64,000 bases of DNA from Rotaria macrura. Lineage: Eukaryota; Rotifera; Eurotatoria; Philodinida; Philodinidae. Where the stretch lies: assembly GCA_900239685.1 (NCBI GenBank), contig OENT01000718.1, positions 18,325 through 82,324 of the forward strand, written 5' to 3'. Positions within the stretch are counted from its first letter, which is position 1; each line of letters starts with the position of its first letter. A model generated the notes under the pieces. It was not told the origin of the DNA. It saw nothing but the letters and a program-made list of their open reading frames with translations, and searched no databases. This document shows positions 49,202-59,429 of the stretch, in pieces. The position numbers and the translations under genes were made by a program.

Positions 49202-49960
49202 ATGCATTGGTTTTTGACAATACTTGCTCTATCCCTTGCAAAGTCATCTATTGCAAGTTGCTGATATGACTAGTACGTATACCAGAATCAATGCTATCCA
49301 TGAGAACCAGGATATTATTGTCCAGACGGAGTCAATCAATACATCTGTCCATTAGGTGAATATTCATCAAACTGGAAAAATATTCAGTGTTCTGGATGCT
49401 CTTTTGGATCTTATTCTTGATACGGTTGATCCATAGGCTGTATCAGTTGTCCGGAAGGTTATTTTTGTCTAAGACAGGATCAAGGACCAGTTCCATGTAA
49501 TGCTGGCGAAGTGTCTAGTGGAGGAAGTATAACATGCAGCAAATGTTCACTCGGATACTATTCATCTATCAAAGGTAGTTCGGAGTACTTAACGTGCCCT
49601 GCCGGTTTTATGTGCCCCAGGGTCGATCAAGCGCCAGTTCCTTGTCTTATCGGTAATTATTCCTATAGCCGTCAAAGCCAGTGCTCACAATGTCAAAGTG
49701 GTTATTGTACAACGTATCTGAACTCTACGCAGTGCTATGTGTGCCAGCCAGGTCATTCATGTGCTGATCCAACCCTGTGCCCGACACCATGTTCAAATGG
49801 AACGTATGCATCTGATCGAGGATACGCATCTTGTTCCAGTTGTAATTCCCGATGTTCAAGCGTGACTAGACTCTTCGAGTGTACATCATGTACTCAAGCG
49901 AAACCCTTTAACTGTACGGAGGGACGAAAACTTCCCGTTTATAATTGTTTTATGTCTTGA
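49202..49960 (+). pseudogene. Secreted cysteine-rich repeat protein (GCC2/GCC3-like) with five in-frame stops
   Basis: A single frame of 253 codons starts at the ATG at 49202 with a clear signal peptide (MHWFLTILALSLAKSSIASC) and runs to TGA at 49958, broken only by stops at codons 21 (TGA, 49262), 24 (TAG, 49271), 34 (TGA, 49301), 73 (TGA, 49418) and 76 (TGA, 49427). There is no frameshift, and codons 77-252 are fully open. The protein is a string of Cys-rich modules of the CPEGYFC / CPAGFMCP / CQPGHSC type, which resemble GCC2/GCC3 (ephrin-receptor-like) repeats found in secreted and surface proteins of animals and protists. The simplest reading is a young pseudogene; the tail alone (ATG at 49511) could still be translated but lacks a signal peptide. 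See findings for other readings. Confidence 0.7.
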
Positions 49961-50683
49961 ATAAAGTTCAACAATTTAATTCATTTATCCAAGTGAATTC
50001 TATCAAGATTTTTTTTATACCAGCGATTCATCTAACAGAAATAACATAATTCCCTAACAAAATAAAATAAATCATAATTTCACTAATCTATTTGTTCATA
50101 TTTTATTCTATGACATACGACAGGTCGATCACAATACTCATTTTCGAGCATTATAGAAGATGTATTGTTTTTTTTTTTTTATTATGCTTTAATGGAAGAT
50201 TTAATGCCCTGAGGCCTGTTAATACATCGCGAGTGTTACAGGTTGTTTGAGAGGAGAAGATTGTACATGCAATGTCTTATTATAGTTTAAAAAAAAAGAC
50301 ACACACAAGGTACATATGAGCTACATATAGCAAGAAGAGTATTACCAAGAACGGAAGATATAAGAATCTATTATAGAAGTACAGTACGAAGGGAGCGCGA
50401 AGAACATAAAAATACGAAAAAATACATAAATAAATAAAAGAGAAGAGAAGAAGAGAGAAAAAAAAGAAAATCAACATACGATCTCAAGGAATTGAAGATA
50501 GAAGTGAGCAATCATAGATTCGTAGATCACAATGTATCAGCGCATTGTGTGAACAGATTTCTTTTGTTGAGGAGGAAATACTGCTCCTGATTAGATTCCA
50601 CTGTCGTCACGATTTTAAGCATCGGTAGGTGCAGATGAAAGATGGGGAGTGGTTTGGGCATGTTTATTTGTTTGAGCTGAAGG
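49961..50683. other. Intergenic; possible 3' tail of the LINE
   Basis: Contains a T-run at 50168-50180 and a purine-rich plus strand at 50400-50475. The LINE on the minus strand may end at the T-run at 50684-50699 or extend to the one at 50168; the sequence does not decide. Confidence 0.4.
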
Positions 50684-50716
50684 TTTTTTTTTTTTTTTTC
50701 TTTTTTCTGTCCTTTT

Positions 50717-52840
50717 TCATAGGAAGGAGATTGGAAATTCTGCCAGAACATCGAAATCGGATTCATCGAGGATTGGGGTTGAATTTTCATCACTGTTCTC
50801 TAACCAGTTTAGACATTTCTCGATGGTGGAGACATGAGGAACTATACGTTTGGACCTGTACACATATTTCACGACGAAATCTTTCTCTAGCCACTGACTT
50901 CTGAAGACGTTCTGAGCTAGCTGTTCATAAAGTAGGGTTCCATCCACGGAGTTCATCAAGGCTTGCTTATATTTTGTCCAGTATTTACGGCACCGATTCT
51001 CGAGTGACAGCTCTTCGAATAGTGATGAGAACATATAATCGTTCCAGTAAGATAATCTTAGTGTTCGTTTTAAGCAAGTCAGATAGAAATGATTCAGATC
51101 CTGCTGTTGGCAATCGGTTAAGAGTGGGAATATCCCGAACAACCAAGTAAAAAGGGGAAGGACATAGGTATCGAAAAGGATTCTACGAAATTTTTGTGAT
51201 GATGAACCGTACATATGACATGTTTTCACGATTGCTACTCTTTGTCTTATCTTATGTTTGTATTCAGTGATCATTTTACCCCAACCTAGTTTACATGAGA
51301 TATGGTAGCCTAGGTATTTAAAACTGTTTGTCCATGATATTATATTATCCCCCATCGAGATTTCAAAAGTGGGTCTTCCGATCGCTCTGGCTGACCAGAT
51401 GAGCTCAGTTTTATCGTAGTTTATAGGTTGGACTGATAGGATTGAATAATACTCGAGGTACTCAAATAGCCTTTTGAGTCTTCTTTCGAGGTCAAGGCAT
51501 TGCTGAGAGTATTTCGCTCCCAACATCCCTCCCACCACGCATGCCAAATCATCAGCGAAGAAGTTTGGGAGGGTGTTTTCGAGGTAAGTCCACATATCAC
51601 AATGGTACGTGATGAATATGGCAGGTGTCAGACATGAGCCTTGTGGTCCACCTCTTAGGATAGGGAAGAATTTTGATCGTTTTCCATTCATTTCTATGAA
51701 ACCTACTCTATCCTTGAGCCAGCTATCGATCCATTTTACATAGGCCTTAGGAATACCCAGTCTCGCTAGTTTACCTAAGCACCCTTTCCACCATAACTGG
51801 TCGAAAGCCTGTTTGAAGTCAACGAATACGGTGGCCACCGGTGTACTAGAACTCATCATTGATGAGATTTGTTCTATGAGAACAAGTACTCGTGATTGCA
51901 GTCTGAAATTAGATCTGAAGCCTGATTGGGAATCATGAAGAACTCCACGATTATTTAGTACACGTTGAAATCGGGACAGGAATAGACGCTCCAATACTTT
52001 GAGGAAGATATCGAGCAGGGATATCGGTCTGGTATCCTTGATTGTGCAGATACGCTCTTTTTTTGCTAACAACTTCATCTTAACATGCTTCCAGTATGAG
52101 GGTCCTGAGAAAGTTGTGAAGGAGAGATTGAATATATGCAGCAGTGGTTCCCAGTAGTTGTTTGGTATGAAACCTAGCATATGGGGTGATATGCCGTGAG
52201 CATCGGTGGAGTGTTTCTTCTTTACTTTTGATATCACTTTCACTAACTCTGTGATTGCAACTGGTGGGATGGGTTCATCCTGATTTTCCCATTCTACCTC
52301 TGGACTATCTACATATGGGTGTGGTCGATATACATTTGACTCTTCAAAGAGTTTTTCATAGTGATCTGCCGCTAGGTCCAGCATGTCATCGGTGTTTCTT
52401 TTTACTGAGTTACTTGCATCGATTAGTGCATCCAGCGAGTTTGTGGTTTTAAAGTTCTTCCTTATTTTGGACCAGAAGGTATTTGGCGAAGATGAAGCTT
52501 CAAATCTTTCATCCACTAAGCTTGTGAGTTTTTCTGTTCGTAGGGCAACTAATGCGAGTCTGTTACTTCTTCTAAGTTCTTTGATCCTCTTGTGTAGTTG
52601 TACATCCCCAGTTCTTTTATGTTGGAAACTAAGTGCTCGAACGTACGCTAATCTTGATCTCAACTCTCTAGGTATAGCCGCACGGTATCTCTTAAGTTTG
52701 AAGTACGTGGTACATCTTGTTTTCAAAGTGTCTAACAGAATAATGAAATTTCGATAGTAATCTTCTGTCGTCGATATTTTGTATTCGTTTTCCCAAAAAT
52801 CGGCTGTGAGTGCCAAGAAGTAGTTGAACACTTTCCAGTG
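50717..52840 (-). CDS. LINE ORF2, reverse transcriptase part
   Basis: Open from the gap edge (52840) to TGA at 50717, about 707 codons. Counting from the residue encoded at 52831, the palm motifs are DFKQAFDQLW at 338-347 (first catalytic Asp), GGPQGSCLTP at 394-403 and FADDLACVV at 425-433 (the two catalytic Asp), with the preceding RPISLLD and SGFRSNF blocks in their usual places. After the thumb there is a long C-terminal part with no RNase H or zinc-finger motif I can recognise. The enzyme makes cDNA at the target nick. Its frame does not line up with the endonuclease part through the gap (offset of 2 modulo 3), so the gap length is not exact. Confidence 0.9.
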   Translation of the reverse strand, partial: HWKVFNYFLALTADFWENEYKISTTEDYYRNFIILLDTLKTRCTTYFKLKRYRAAIPRELRSRLAYVRALSFQHKRTGDVQLHKRIKELRRSNRLALVALRTEKLTSLVDERFEASSSPNTFWSKIRKNFKTTNSLDALIDASNSVKRNTDDMLDLAADHYEKLFEESNVYRPHPYVDSPEVEWENQDEPIPPVAITELVKVISKVKKKHSTDAHGISPHMLGFIPNNYWEPLLHIFNLSFTTFSGPSYWKHVKMKLLAKKERICTIKDTRPISLLDIFLKVLERLFLSRFQRVLNNRGVLHDSQSGFRSNFRLQSRVLVLIEQISSMMSSSTPVATVFVDFKQAFDQLWWKGCLGKLARLGIPKAYVKWIDSWLKDRVGFIEMNGKRSKFFPILRGGPQGSCLTPAIFITYHCDMWTYLENTLPNFFADDLACVVGGMLGAKYSQQCLDLERRLKRLFEYLEYYSILSVQPINYDKTELIWSARAIGRPTFEISMGDNIISWTNSFKYLGYHISCKLGWGKMITEYKHKIRQRVAIVKTCHMYGSSSQKFRRILFDTYVLPLFTWLFGIFPLLTDCQQQDLNHFYLTCLKRTLRLSYWNDYMFSSLFEELSLENRCRKYWTKYKQALMNSVDGTLLYEQLAQNVFRSQWLEKDFVVKYVYRSKRIVPHVSTIEKCLNWLENSDENSTPILDESDFDVLAEFPISFL

Positions 52841-53041
52841 NNNNNNNNNNNNNNNNNNNNNNNNNNNNNNNNNNNNNNNNNNNNNNNNNNNNNNNNNNNN
52901 NNNNNNNNNNNNNNNNNNNNNNNNNNNNNNNNNNNNNNNNNNNNNNNNNNNNNNNNNNNNNNNNNNNNNNNNNNNNNNNNNNNNNNNNNNNNNNNNNNNN
53001 NNNNNNNNNNNNNNNNNNNNNNNNNNNNNNNNNNNNNNNNN
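52841..53041. other. Assembly gap (201 N) inside LINE ORF2
   Basis: Falls right after the GDFNID motif, so it removes the C-terminal third of the endonuclease, including the expected SDH-type motif, and the linker to the RT. Confidence 0.99.
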
Positions 53042-53754
53042 TGATCTAAGTCTATGTTAAAATCTCCAAACATGCAGCAGTGCTCGGTTATGTATTGTGA
53101 GAGCTGATCCCATTTCCATGATTTGCTCTTAGGAGCATACACACCGATAAGACGAATCATTTTTTCCAGTTTGATATCGACGACACATATATTAGGTATG
53201 TTACATTTGACATGAACTATCGGTATACTCGGTTTAAATATCATTAATACTCCAACCCACGGGTTTTCACCTTTTTGATAGACATATTTGAAGTTGGCAA
53301 AGATTTGTTGGATTAGGGTGAAATTAATCGCTCCTACTTCGATGAGGATTATACAATCTGTTTTATATTTCTCAAAAAGGAGGAGAACCTCTTCCCATCT
53401 TTCATCTAGTCCTCGTACGTTGAAAAGAAGTATCAATATTTGCGAGACGAGTGAATATGTACATGGTTGATTGAAGGATTTCCAAAGTGAAAAACAAGAA
53501 GAAAGTGTAGGGGAGTGAGACCATTCATTAACTAACTCTGAAAGTAGAGAAAATTCATAAGATGTTACGAGAGTCTGAGTAAGTGATAGGGCATAGTTAA
53601 TATCAAAACATTTTTTTCTCTGTACCTGTTCGGATAGTTGGAAGGTTGACGCGAAGGGAGAAAGTTTAGACTTAGATGTTAATGTATGTGTTGTGTTGAT
53701 GTTGGGAAGATTGTTGCGGGGCTGTTGGTAGATGGACTTCGTAGTTGCTGGGGT
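53042..53754 (-). CDS. LINE ORF2, N-terminal endonuclease part (no AUG)
   Basis: The frame opens right after a TGA at 53755-53757 and runs without a stop into the gap. The endonuclease motifs are LLFNVRGL (metal-binding Asn), IILIEVGA (catalytic Glu) and, at the gap edge, CCMFGDFNIDLD; this is an APE-type nuclease that nicks target DNA to prime reverse transcription. About 106 codons lie between the frame opening and LLFNVRGL, and none is ATG; the first Met comes well inside the domain. The frame overlaps the end of ORF1 by 80 bases (53675-53754) in the +1 frame. Confidence 0.8.
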
Positions 53755-55744
53755 TCACGTGTTGGTTTATCATATTGAATTCGTTGATGAGTTTGGATTT
53801 ATTATTTTCAATTTGAACAAAACGATTCGTCCATAACGGTAGATCATTCGAGAGTTTTTCGCTTAATGCTTTTAATGATGGGCATAATAATGTTTTATCT
53901 TGAATGGTATCTTTATTCACTAATACTGGGATAATATCGATCATGACTTGACAGAGTGGAGAGATAAATTGACTAACAAATTCACGTTGGAACCCGGCAT
54001 CATGTTGTAATAGTTGTAATTCGTGATCATGCCTGGATAGCATCTTTTGAGTACGATCAAGTTGATTCAGACATTTATTGTTAAGTTCAAGCATTTTATC
54101 GAAATTTTCTTCTAATTTGTTCAGCTTGTTAAACAGGATGTCTATTCGATTATCATTACCCGCACGTGGTATATTATCTTGATTAGTACTTCTACGATTT
54201 CCATTCAGGACGGGGAAATCCTGATCGTTAAACCAATAGTTTGTTGAGTTATTTCGATTTTGAATATGTGAACCTGTGGAGCTTAATAGCGATTTTGTTA
54301 GTATAGCACGGAATGTTTTTATATTTGGACATCTGTGGTCGTTTGAATCGTGTTCACCTGCACATCTGATACATTTTGCTTTATTATTACATTTATCTTT
54401 ATGTTCCTTTAAATCTGCCACGCCGGTTCCACAGATTCTACAGAACTCAATTGGACTACTGCATGTGCTACGAAAATGCCCTATTTGAAAACATTTTGAA
54501 CAGATGAGAACCTTGGCCGGCGCTAAGTACTCTGTTACCGGATAACGCACATTGTCGATGTATATATGTTTCTTGCTTAATAGGTCATCGATTACTTTAA
54601 CACCTATGATATCCATTCTTAGCAATGTTGTTGGACGTTTATCTTTGTTTGATAGACGGAGCAGGTTGACCACGTCCGGAATTGTGCTTTTGATATCTTT
54701 CAACAGTGAGTTAATGTCTTTATCGATTGGAACGTTCCGAAGAATAATAGAGAATTGTGGAGGCAGATGGTTCGGCCTGATTTTTACGTAGTCCAGTGAA
54801 TCGATTGTATTTGGCCATTTATCATCATCGAACAACGTGACGAGTGATTCACGGTTGTCCACGAATAGTAACAATTCTCTTTTTTCTTTGAGCCTAATGC
54901 CCGCTAATATTATGTTGACTTTGCAGGTGTCGCTAAAGTATTTCAATATATTGTTAGTCATTAATTTTTCGTCTACATCTTGTTTAAATTTAATTATAAA
55001 CGGCGGAAACGGATAACGTGTTTCGGCGTATCGACGTGCTTGTGTTGAAATTTCATTTCCTTCGTATCTGTAGCCGGTTCCAGTTGATGTGTGGTGTGTA
55101 TTTGTGTATGTTCGATTGCCTTTGGTTGATCGATTGTTCGTGACGATACTACTTGTATTTGTTGAAGACGTAGAACCGTCAGTCGTTGTTGAAGGTGTTG
55201 AGGTCGTTGTTGAAGATGGTGATTTGAACTGGACATGATCAATCTTGGCTTTCTTTTTTTTCCTATTGATGGTAATGAAATTATCATCGCACTCACTTTC
55301 CATTGGCATTCGTTGCTCTTGATTTTGTGGATGGTGTAATTGTTGTTGATGATCGGCTTGGTGGTGGCTGGTTGTGTTTTGTGTGTTATAGTTTTGGGAG
55401 TTCGTGATCATTGGCGGGTGATTTTGTGTGTTGATAAACGATGTGATTGGTTGTTGTGGGAATAGTGGGGTAATATATGGATATGTGTTAAAGTGCTGTT
55501 GGTTTGTGCTGTTGTTGCAATTCAACGTGCAGCTTTGATTTGGTAGACTCGTGTGTTGTTGGGCAGATTGGAAGTGTCGTCCTGATACTTGTTGGGATGG
55601 GTAGTTTTGCGAGATCATTTGGACCGTTGATTGGTTTGGTTGAAATTGCTCGTTCATTGTTAGGGTGTTGGCAGATGGATGCTGAGTCGATTCGTGTACA
55701 TATGGGGGTTGCGGATAAGGGATGTTGTACATGCTGTTCAGCAT
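53672..55744 (-). CDS. LINE ORF1, gag-like nucleic-acid-binding protein
   Basis: 690 residues from the first in-frame ATG at 55744 (the frame is open 24 codons further up, but only with a GTG). The first 230 residues are low-complexity, rich in Gln, Asn, Thr, Ser and His, with one basic patch (RKKKKAK). Residues about 245-410 form an RRM-like/PRE_C2HC-type region (for example QFSIILRNVPI), then three zinc-knuckle-like Cys/His clusters at about 415-473 (CSKCFQIGHFRSTC, CRICGTG...HKDKC, CIRCAGEHDSNDHRC). A coiled coil follows (LNKLEENFDKMLELNNKCL and on). Such proteins coat the element RNA. Layout matches ORF1 of jockey/I-type LINEs. Confidence 0.85.
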   Translation of the reverse strand: MLNSMYNIPYPQPPYVHESTQHPSANTLTMNEQFQPNQSTVQMISQNYPSQQVSGRHFQSAQQHTSLPNQSCTLNCNNSTNQQHFNTYPYITPLFPQQPITSFINTQNHPPMITNSQNYNTQNTTSHHQADHQQQLHHPQNQEQRMPMESECDDNFITINRKKKKAKIDHVQFKSPSSTTTSTPSTTTDGSTSSTNTSSIVTNNRSTKGNRTYTNTHHTSTGTGYRYEGNEISTQARRYAETRYPFPPFIIKFKQDVDEKLMTNNILKYFSDTCKVNIILAGIRLKEKRELLLFVDNRESLVTLFDDDKWPNTIDSLDYVKIRPNHLPPQFSIILRNVPIDKDINSLLKDIKSTIPDVVNLLRLSNKDKRPTTLLRMDIIGVKVIDDLLSKKHIYIDNVRYPVTEYLAPAKVLICSKCFQIGHFRSTCSSPIEFCRICGTGVADLKEHKDKCNNKAKCIRCAGEHDSNDHRCPNIKTFRAILTKSLLSSTGSHIQNRNNSTNYWFNDQDFPVLNGNRRSTNQDNIPRAGNDNRIDILFNKLNKLEENFDKMLELNNKCLNQLDRTQKMLSRHDHELQLLQHDAGFQREFVSQFISPLCQVMIDIIPVLVNKDTIQDKTLLCPSLKALSEKLSNDLPLWTNRFVQIENNKSKLINEFNMINQHVNPSNYEVHLPTAPQQSSQHQHNTYINI

Positions 55745-58694
55745 GTCAACTAACCTCTTGATCGAGGCGGGAGCGGTGTAATTTGCTGGTAAGAAGAAGG
55801 GCACGTGGTACGAAGATTAGAGGTAACGTGACCAGATAAGAAAGAGAAAACTTCGTATATATAGATATAGATATAATAGTGCGAAGAGAGGAAGAAAAGA
55901 TACGTGTTAATCGTACTTGTGCTGCATGGCGAATGATAGAAGATGTATTTCTTGTCAACAATTGAGAAAAATCAAGAAGGCGACACTGCGCTGCATCTAT
56001 ATGAAATTCAAATATTTGAAGAATTTGTATACGGTGATTAAAAGAGTAAATAGCTGAGTAAAATAGAATGATCATCGATAGTCTGACCAATGCGACTCGG
56101 AAATATGAATCATTTGGCATGAAAAACATCTGTCGAATATTTTTCATAGTTCGCATTCTTCCTTGTGAGTTCTCTATGTGAAGAGAAATATCGAGCAGAA
56201 ACGAATGAATAGTTGATTTCTATCAATTTGAAAGAAAAGAAAGCTAGACTGTTTCGTCCATAATAGTCCAATCGATTAACTTCATAGCTCAGTGACAACA
56301 CATGTATTTCTGTCTTCTGTATTTGAAATCAAGGTTCAGACTTTGAGTCTTTAGGTCAAGAAAGCAAAATCAAATTACGTATATCGATCCTCTGACTTCA
56401 CACACAAAAGTCTCTATTGGACAAGCTTGATGACTGAGCTTCGTTTAACGTAAATCATTTTATGTTTAACTGTAAGCAAAAATTCTTTTGAAAATACTTG
56501 ACGACATCTCATAATCTTTGGTCTTTGTAGTAATGTGGATCCTTTCGATGATTGATTTTATAAACATAAGTTCATTTTTCAGACCACGAAATACAATTTC
56601 GATACCAATCGAAAGTTTGTTCAAAAGTCTGAAAGTGTTCTTTGTATACTTGGATAAATAAGTCGACAATCATATCCCAACTGATTTCAGATACAATGGA
56701 TTGTATCGGAGAATTCTATTAAAAATACAACTTTGTTTTTATTGATCTTAATCTTTCGTGTTTTTTCGTTTGCATCGATCGCATATTTATTAGTTACTCA
56801 ACAATTGCTACTGAATGTTTGACTGTATTTGAAACATTTCCCTCTAACCAAAGAAGATCATCAGCTGACATTTCTTTCACGAAGAGATCTGTTCGATGAT
56901 GAGTTTAATTAAATAGTTGTATTCGACTGGTAAGGTTTTCAATTCATTTTCAAAAAAATGAAATTTCATGTTGATCATGAAATAAAGTATGAATGACAGA
57001 TATTTTAAGTTTTGTCTACTCACCAATACCTAATAGCAATGATTATATTGTTTCTAAGAGTCATTACTCGTGAAATGTTTATTATTCATTGAATTCATCA
57101 CTATTTTACAAAGGAATCAATACCAAAAAAAGGTGTTTTAGATTATGACCGAGTTCAAATAAGTTTACAGAGGAAAGGAGGGGTTAGTTACTGTCACTAC
57201 TCATATACAAAATTATTAGTGCTCACATATTTTTTCAAGATACAGATATTTCGTTAATTCTTCAGACACCATAGAGATAGCAGTCGAGCTTATATCCTTA
57301 TTCAATTTTAGTGTCTCGTAAGAAAATTGAATTAACTACTATGATTGTAATACAAACACACGAATGAATCGTATCAAATAATAGTTTCTAATAACATTTT
57401 TTATTTATATTATACTTAAAAAATGCATCGTACTTTATCAGGAGATAGTGTGAATTCTTTTTCAACTGGATTTTGAGATGTTACTGATGCATCTCGCTGC
57501 TTTTCATAGGATATTAATATGTGAGCGGAAAGCAAAAGTATTCATCGAACATATTGATACAGATCTCCATTAGATAATTGACTTTTGTTTTAATCAGATT
57601 TTCACAGTCTCAAAAAAGTATGCTTCAATTACGAAATATTTAACGCATGTATTAAGATGAACAACTAGTATCATTCTGCAAATATTTCATATTGATATGT
57701 GTATGAAGATATTGACTAGAGGTAATTCAATACAATTGTTTGGTCATCCAATGACTGAACTCTGGCCTCTACCTCGAGTACTTAATACGCGGAATTATCT
57801 TATACATACGGTAAAAGATAAATATTGTTTATATGTACTATTCAGTTGTTTTCTCAAGAATAGTCAAATATTCTGTCTTGTTCTATCAGATGTAGTTTCG
57901 ATGGAATCCCCAACATATAGGTAAAATAAGGCACAAAAACAACGGTAAACTTCCATTTAACCTAGTGGCAATTCTTACCATCGATTCTTTCTCTCAATAA
58001 ATATCTTCTAGCATTCCCATTAGTCTATATATACTCATTGTTTCTGTACAAGACGTATCCAAAATGTTACCTAACATTTTCAATATATAAGATGACCTAT
58101 GTGAGAATGACAACTGACCAAATTTAATTAACTACACAATAAATAACCTGCTTTATGGTAGAATAAGATCAAAATCGATTGATAATACGATTTGCAAAAT
58201 GCCTGAAGTTATTCGAAAATAGTCTGTGCCTTTCGACAGAATCAAAAAAAAATCGACTTCGATTCATACTCTGATATGATTGACTGTTATTCTGGTTTTC
58301 AATGTAATATTCGAGTATATTAATATTCTTAGATCAAGATTTCAAGTTTGTTTTATTCTTATCTATATTTAAAATGAAGCAAACGACGATCGAATTAATA
58401 CTAGTGTTTCTGGTTGAAAAAATCACACCTCCTAATAAAAAATATCAATTCACCTAGCATATCTAATCAGAAGAAACTATCATGAGAATGCGAAAGGTAT
58501 CGAACCCAGATCCTAATAATCAATGCAATAACAAACATAATGTACTCCATGAATCAATATAAAAGTCTAATATATTGCTTGAATAAAAGAAAAAAACGAA
58601 GTAATCACAAAACTTAGTTGAATAGTCTGTCGTTTTTGTTTTGCTTCACTAAGCATATCTACAATTCAATATGTATGTATGCGTAAGGAATAAA
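55745..58694. other. LINE 5' flank and intergenic DNA
   Basis: The first 100 bases or so upstream of ORF1 must hold the LINE 5' UTR; its limit is not visible. Beyond that the DNA is AT-rich with only shadow frames (for example 55746-56156 minus, 57697-57924 plus). Confidence 0.5.
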
Positions 58695-59429
58695 TTAAAG
58701 TTGTTCATAAACATTAATATTTGATGAATGGGAGATAGCTACAGCAAGTACGAATGATGATATAACACCAAATATTTCAATGAACAGAATCAAACCTAAC
58801 ACGACAGCAATAATCGGTAATTCACGCCATATCCAAATGGCAACGACTTCGGCACAACCTTCAGGAAATGGTAGACCTTCCGGTATTTGCTTTGAATAAC
58901 AAGAAGGAGGTACCTTATAACCAGCCCTTGTATAGTCCATCGGACTACTAACACCACAACATTTTAATTCTCGTTCTAGTTCTTCAATAATTTTAATCAT
59001 TTCAGTACGATTGTTACGATAAGCATTTTGAAATATTTTGTCAAAACCAGAATCATACGATTGCCATAAATCATCCCGAAATCTTAGTATTACAATAACA
59101 GCTGCAAATTCCAGTAAAATAATCAATATAAGAATAATGGCGTATAAATAGAGAGCCACTCGATTTTGCCATAAGGCACCTACACAACCAAAAGTTGCTA
59201 AACCAATTGTTAATATGCCGACAAAAATCATGATTATTCCTATCCATTGCATTGTGTCTACTCCGATTGCTTCTGTAATATTATTCACAACAGGAATATC
59301 ACTGAAATTGCCATTTATTTTAATATAAATACCGAATGCCGATATCGTAAAACCACAACACAGAAATACTATGTTTAGTATAAATAGTGTTATACGTGTA
59401 CACTGAACTCCACAAGAAAGACGCACCAT
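58695..59429 (-). CDS. Tetraspanin
   Basis: 244 residues, single exon, ATG at 59429. Four transmembrane helices (about 12-34, 60-82, 90-116 and 204-232) flank a small and a large extracellular loop. The large loop has the diagnostic CCG at 157-159 with partner cysteines at 177 and 192, giving the four-cysteine pattern, and an N-glycosylation site (NNRT). Short cytosolic ends with juxtamembrane Cys (palmitoylation candidates). Tetraspanins organise membrane microdomains and partner with adhesion molecules and receptors; the specific subtype is not clear. Length is normal for the family. Confidence 0.93.
   Translation of the reverse strand: MVRLSCGVQCTRITLFILNIVFLCCGFTISAFGIYIKINGNFSDIPVVNNITEAIGVDTMQWIGIIMIFVGILTIGLATFGCVGALWQNRVALYLYAIILILIILLEFAAVIVILRFRDDLWQSYDSGFDKIFQNAYRNNRTEMIKIIEELERELKCCGVSSPMDYTRAGYKVPPSCYSKQIPEGLPFPEGCAEVVAIWIWRELPIIAVVLGLILFIEIFGVISSFVLAVAISHSSNINVYEQL

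Larger units (their letters stand above)
50684..55816 (-). mobile_element. Non-LTR retrotransposon (LINE), near full length, jockey/I/R1-like layout
   Basis: Minus-strand element with a gag-like ORF1 (zinc knuckles), then an ORF2 with apurinic-type endonuclease and reverse transcriptase, and an A-rich 3' end (A16 in minus sense at 50684-50699, 18 bases past the ORF2 stop). A 201-N gap cuts the end of the endonuclease. The 5' UTR limit is not visible; the ORF1 frame is open from 55816. No RNase H domain follows the RT. Apart from the gap the ORFs have no stops, so the copy looks young. The exact clade needs a tree. Confidence 0.85.

Noticed and set aside
50629..50904. Frames overlapping the end of LINE ORF2 on both strands
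   Set aside because: Shadows of ORF2 and of the poly-A tract (poly-Phe/poly-Lys translations).
55746..56156. 136-codon minus-strand frame upstream of LINE ORF1
   Set aside because: It overlaps ORF1 in another frame, has no recognisable content, and lies in the probable LINE 5' UTR.
58495..58530. tRNA T-arm-like sequence on the minus strand (GGGTTCGATACC)
   Set aside because: The flanking bases cannot form the T stem and no anticodon or acceptor arms surround it.
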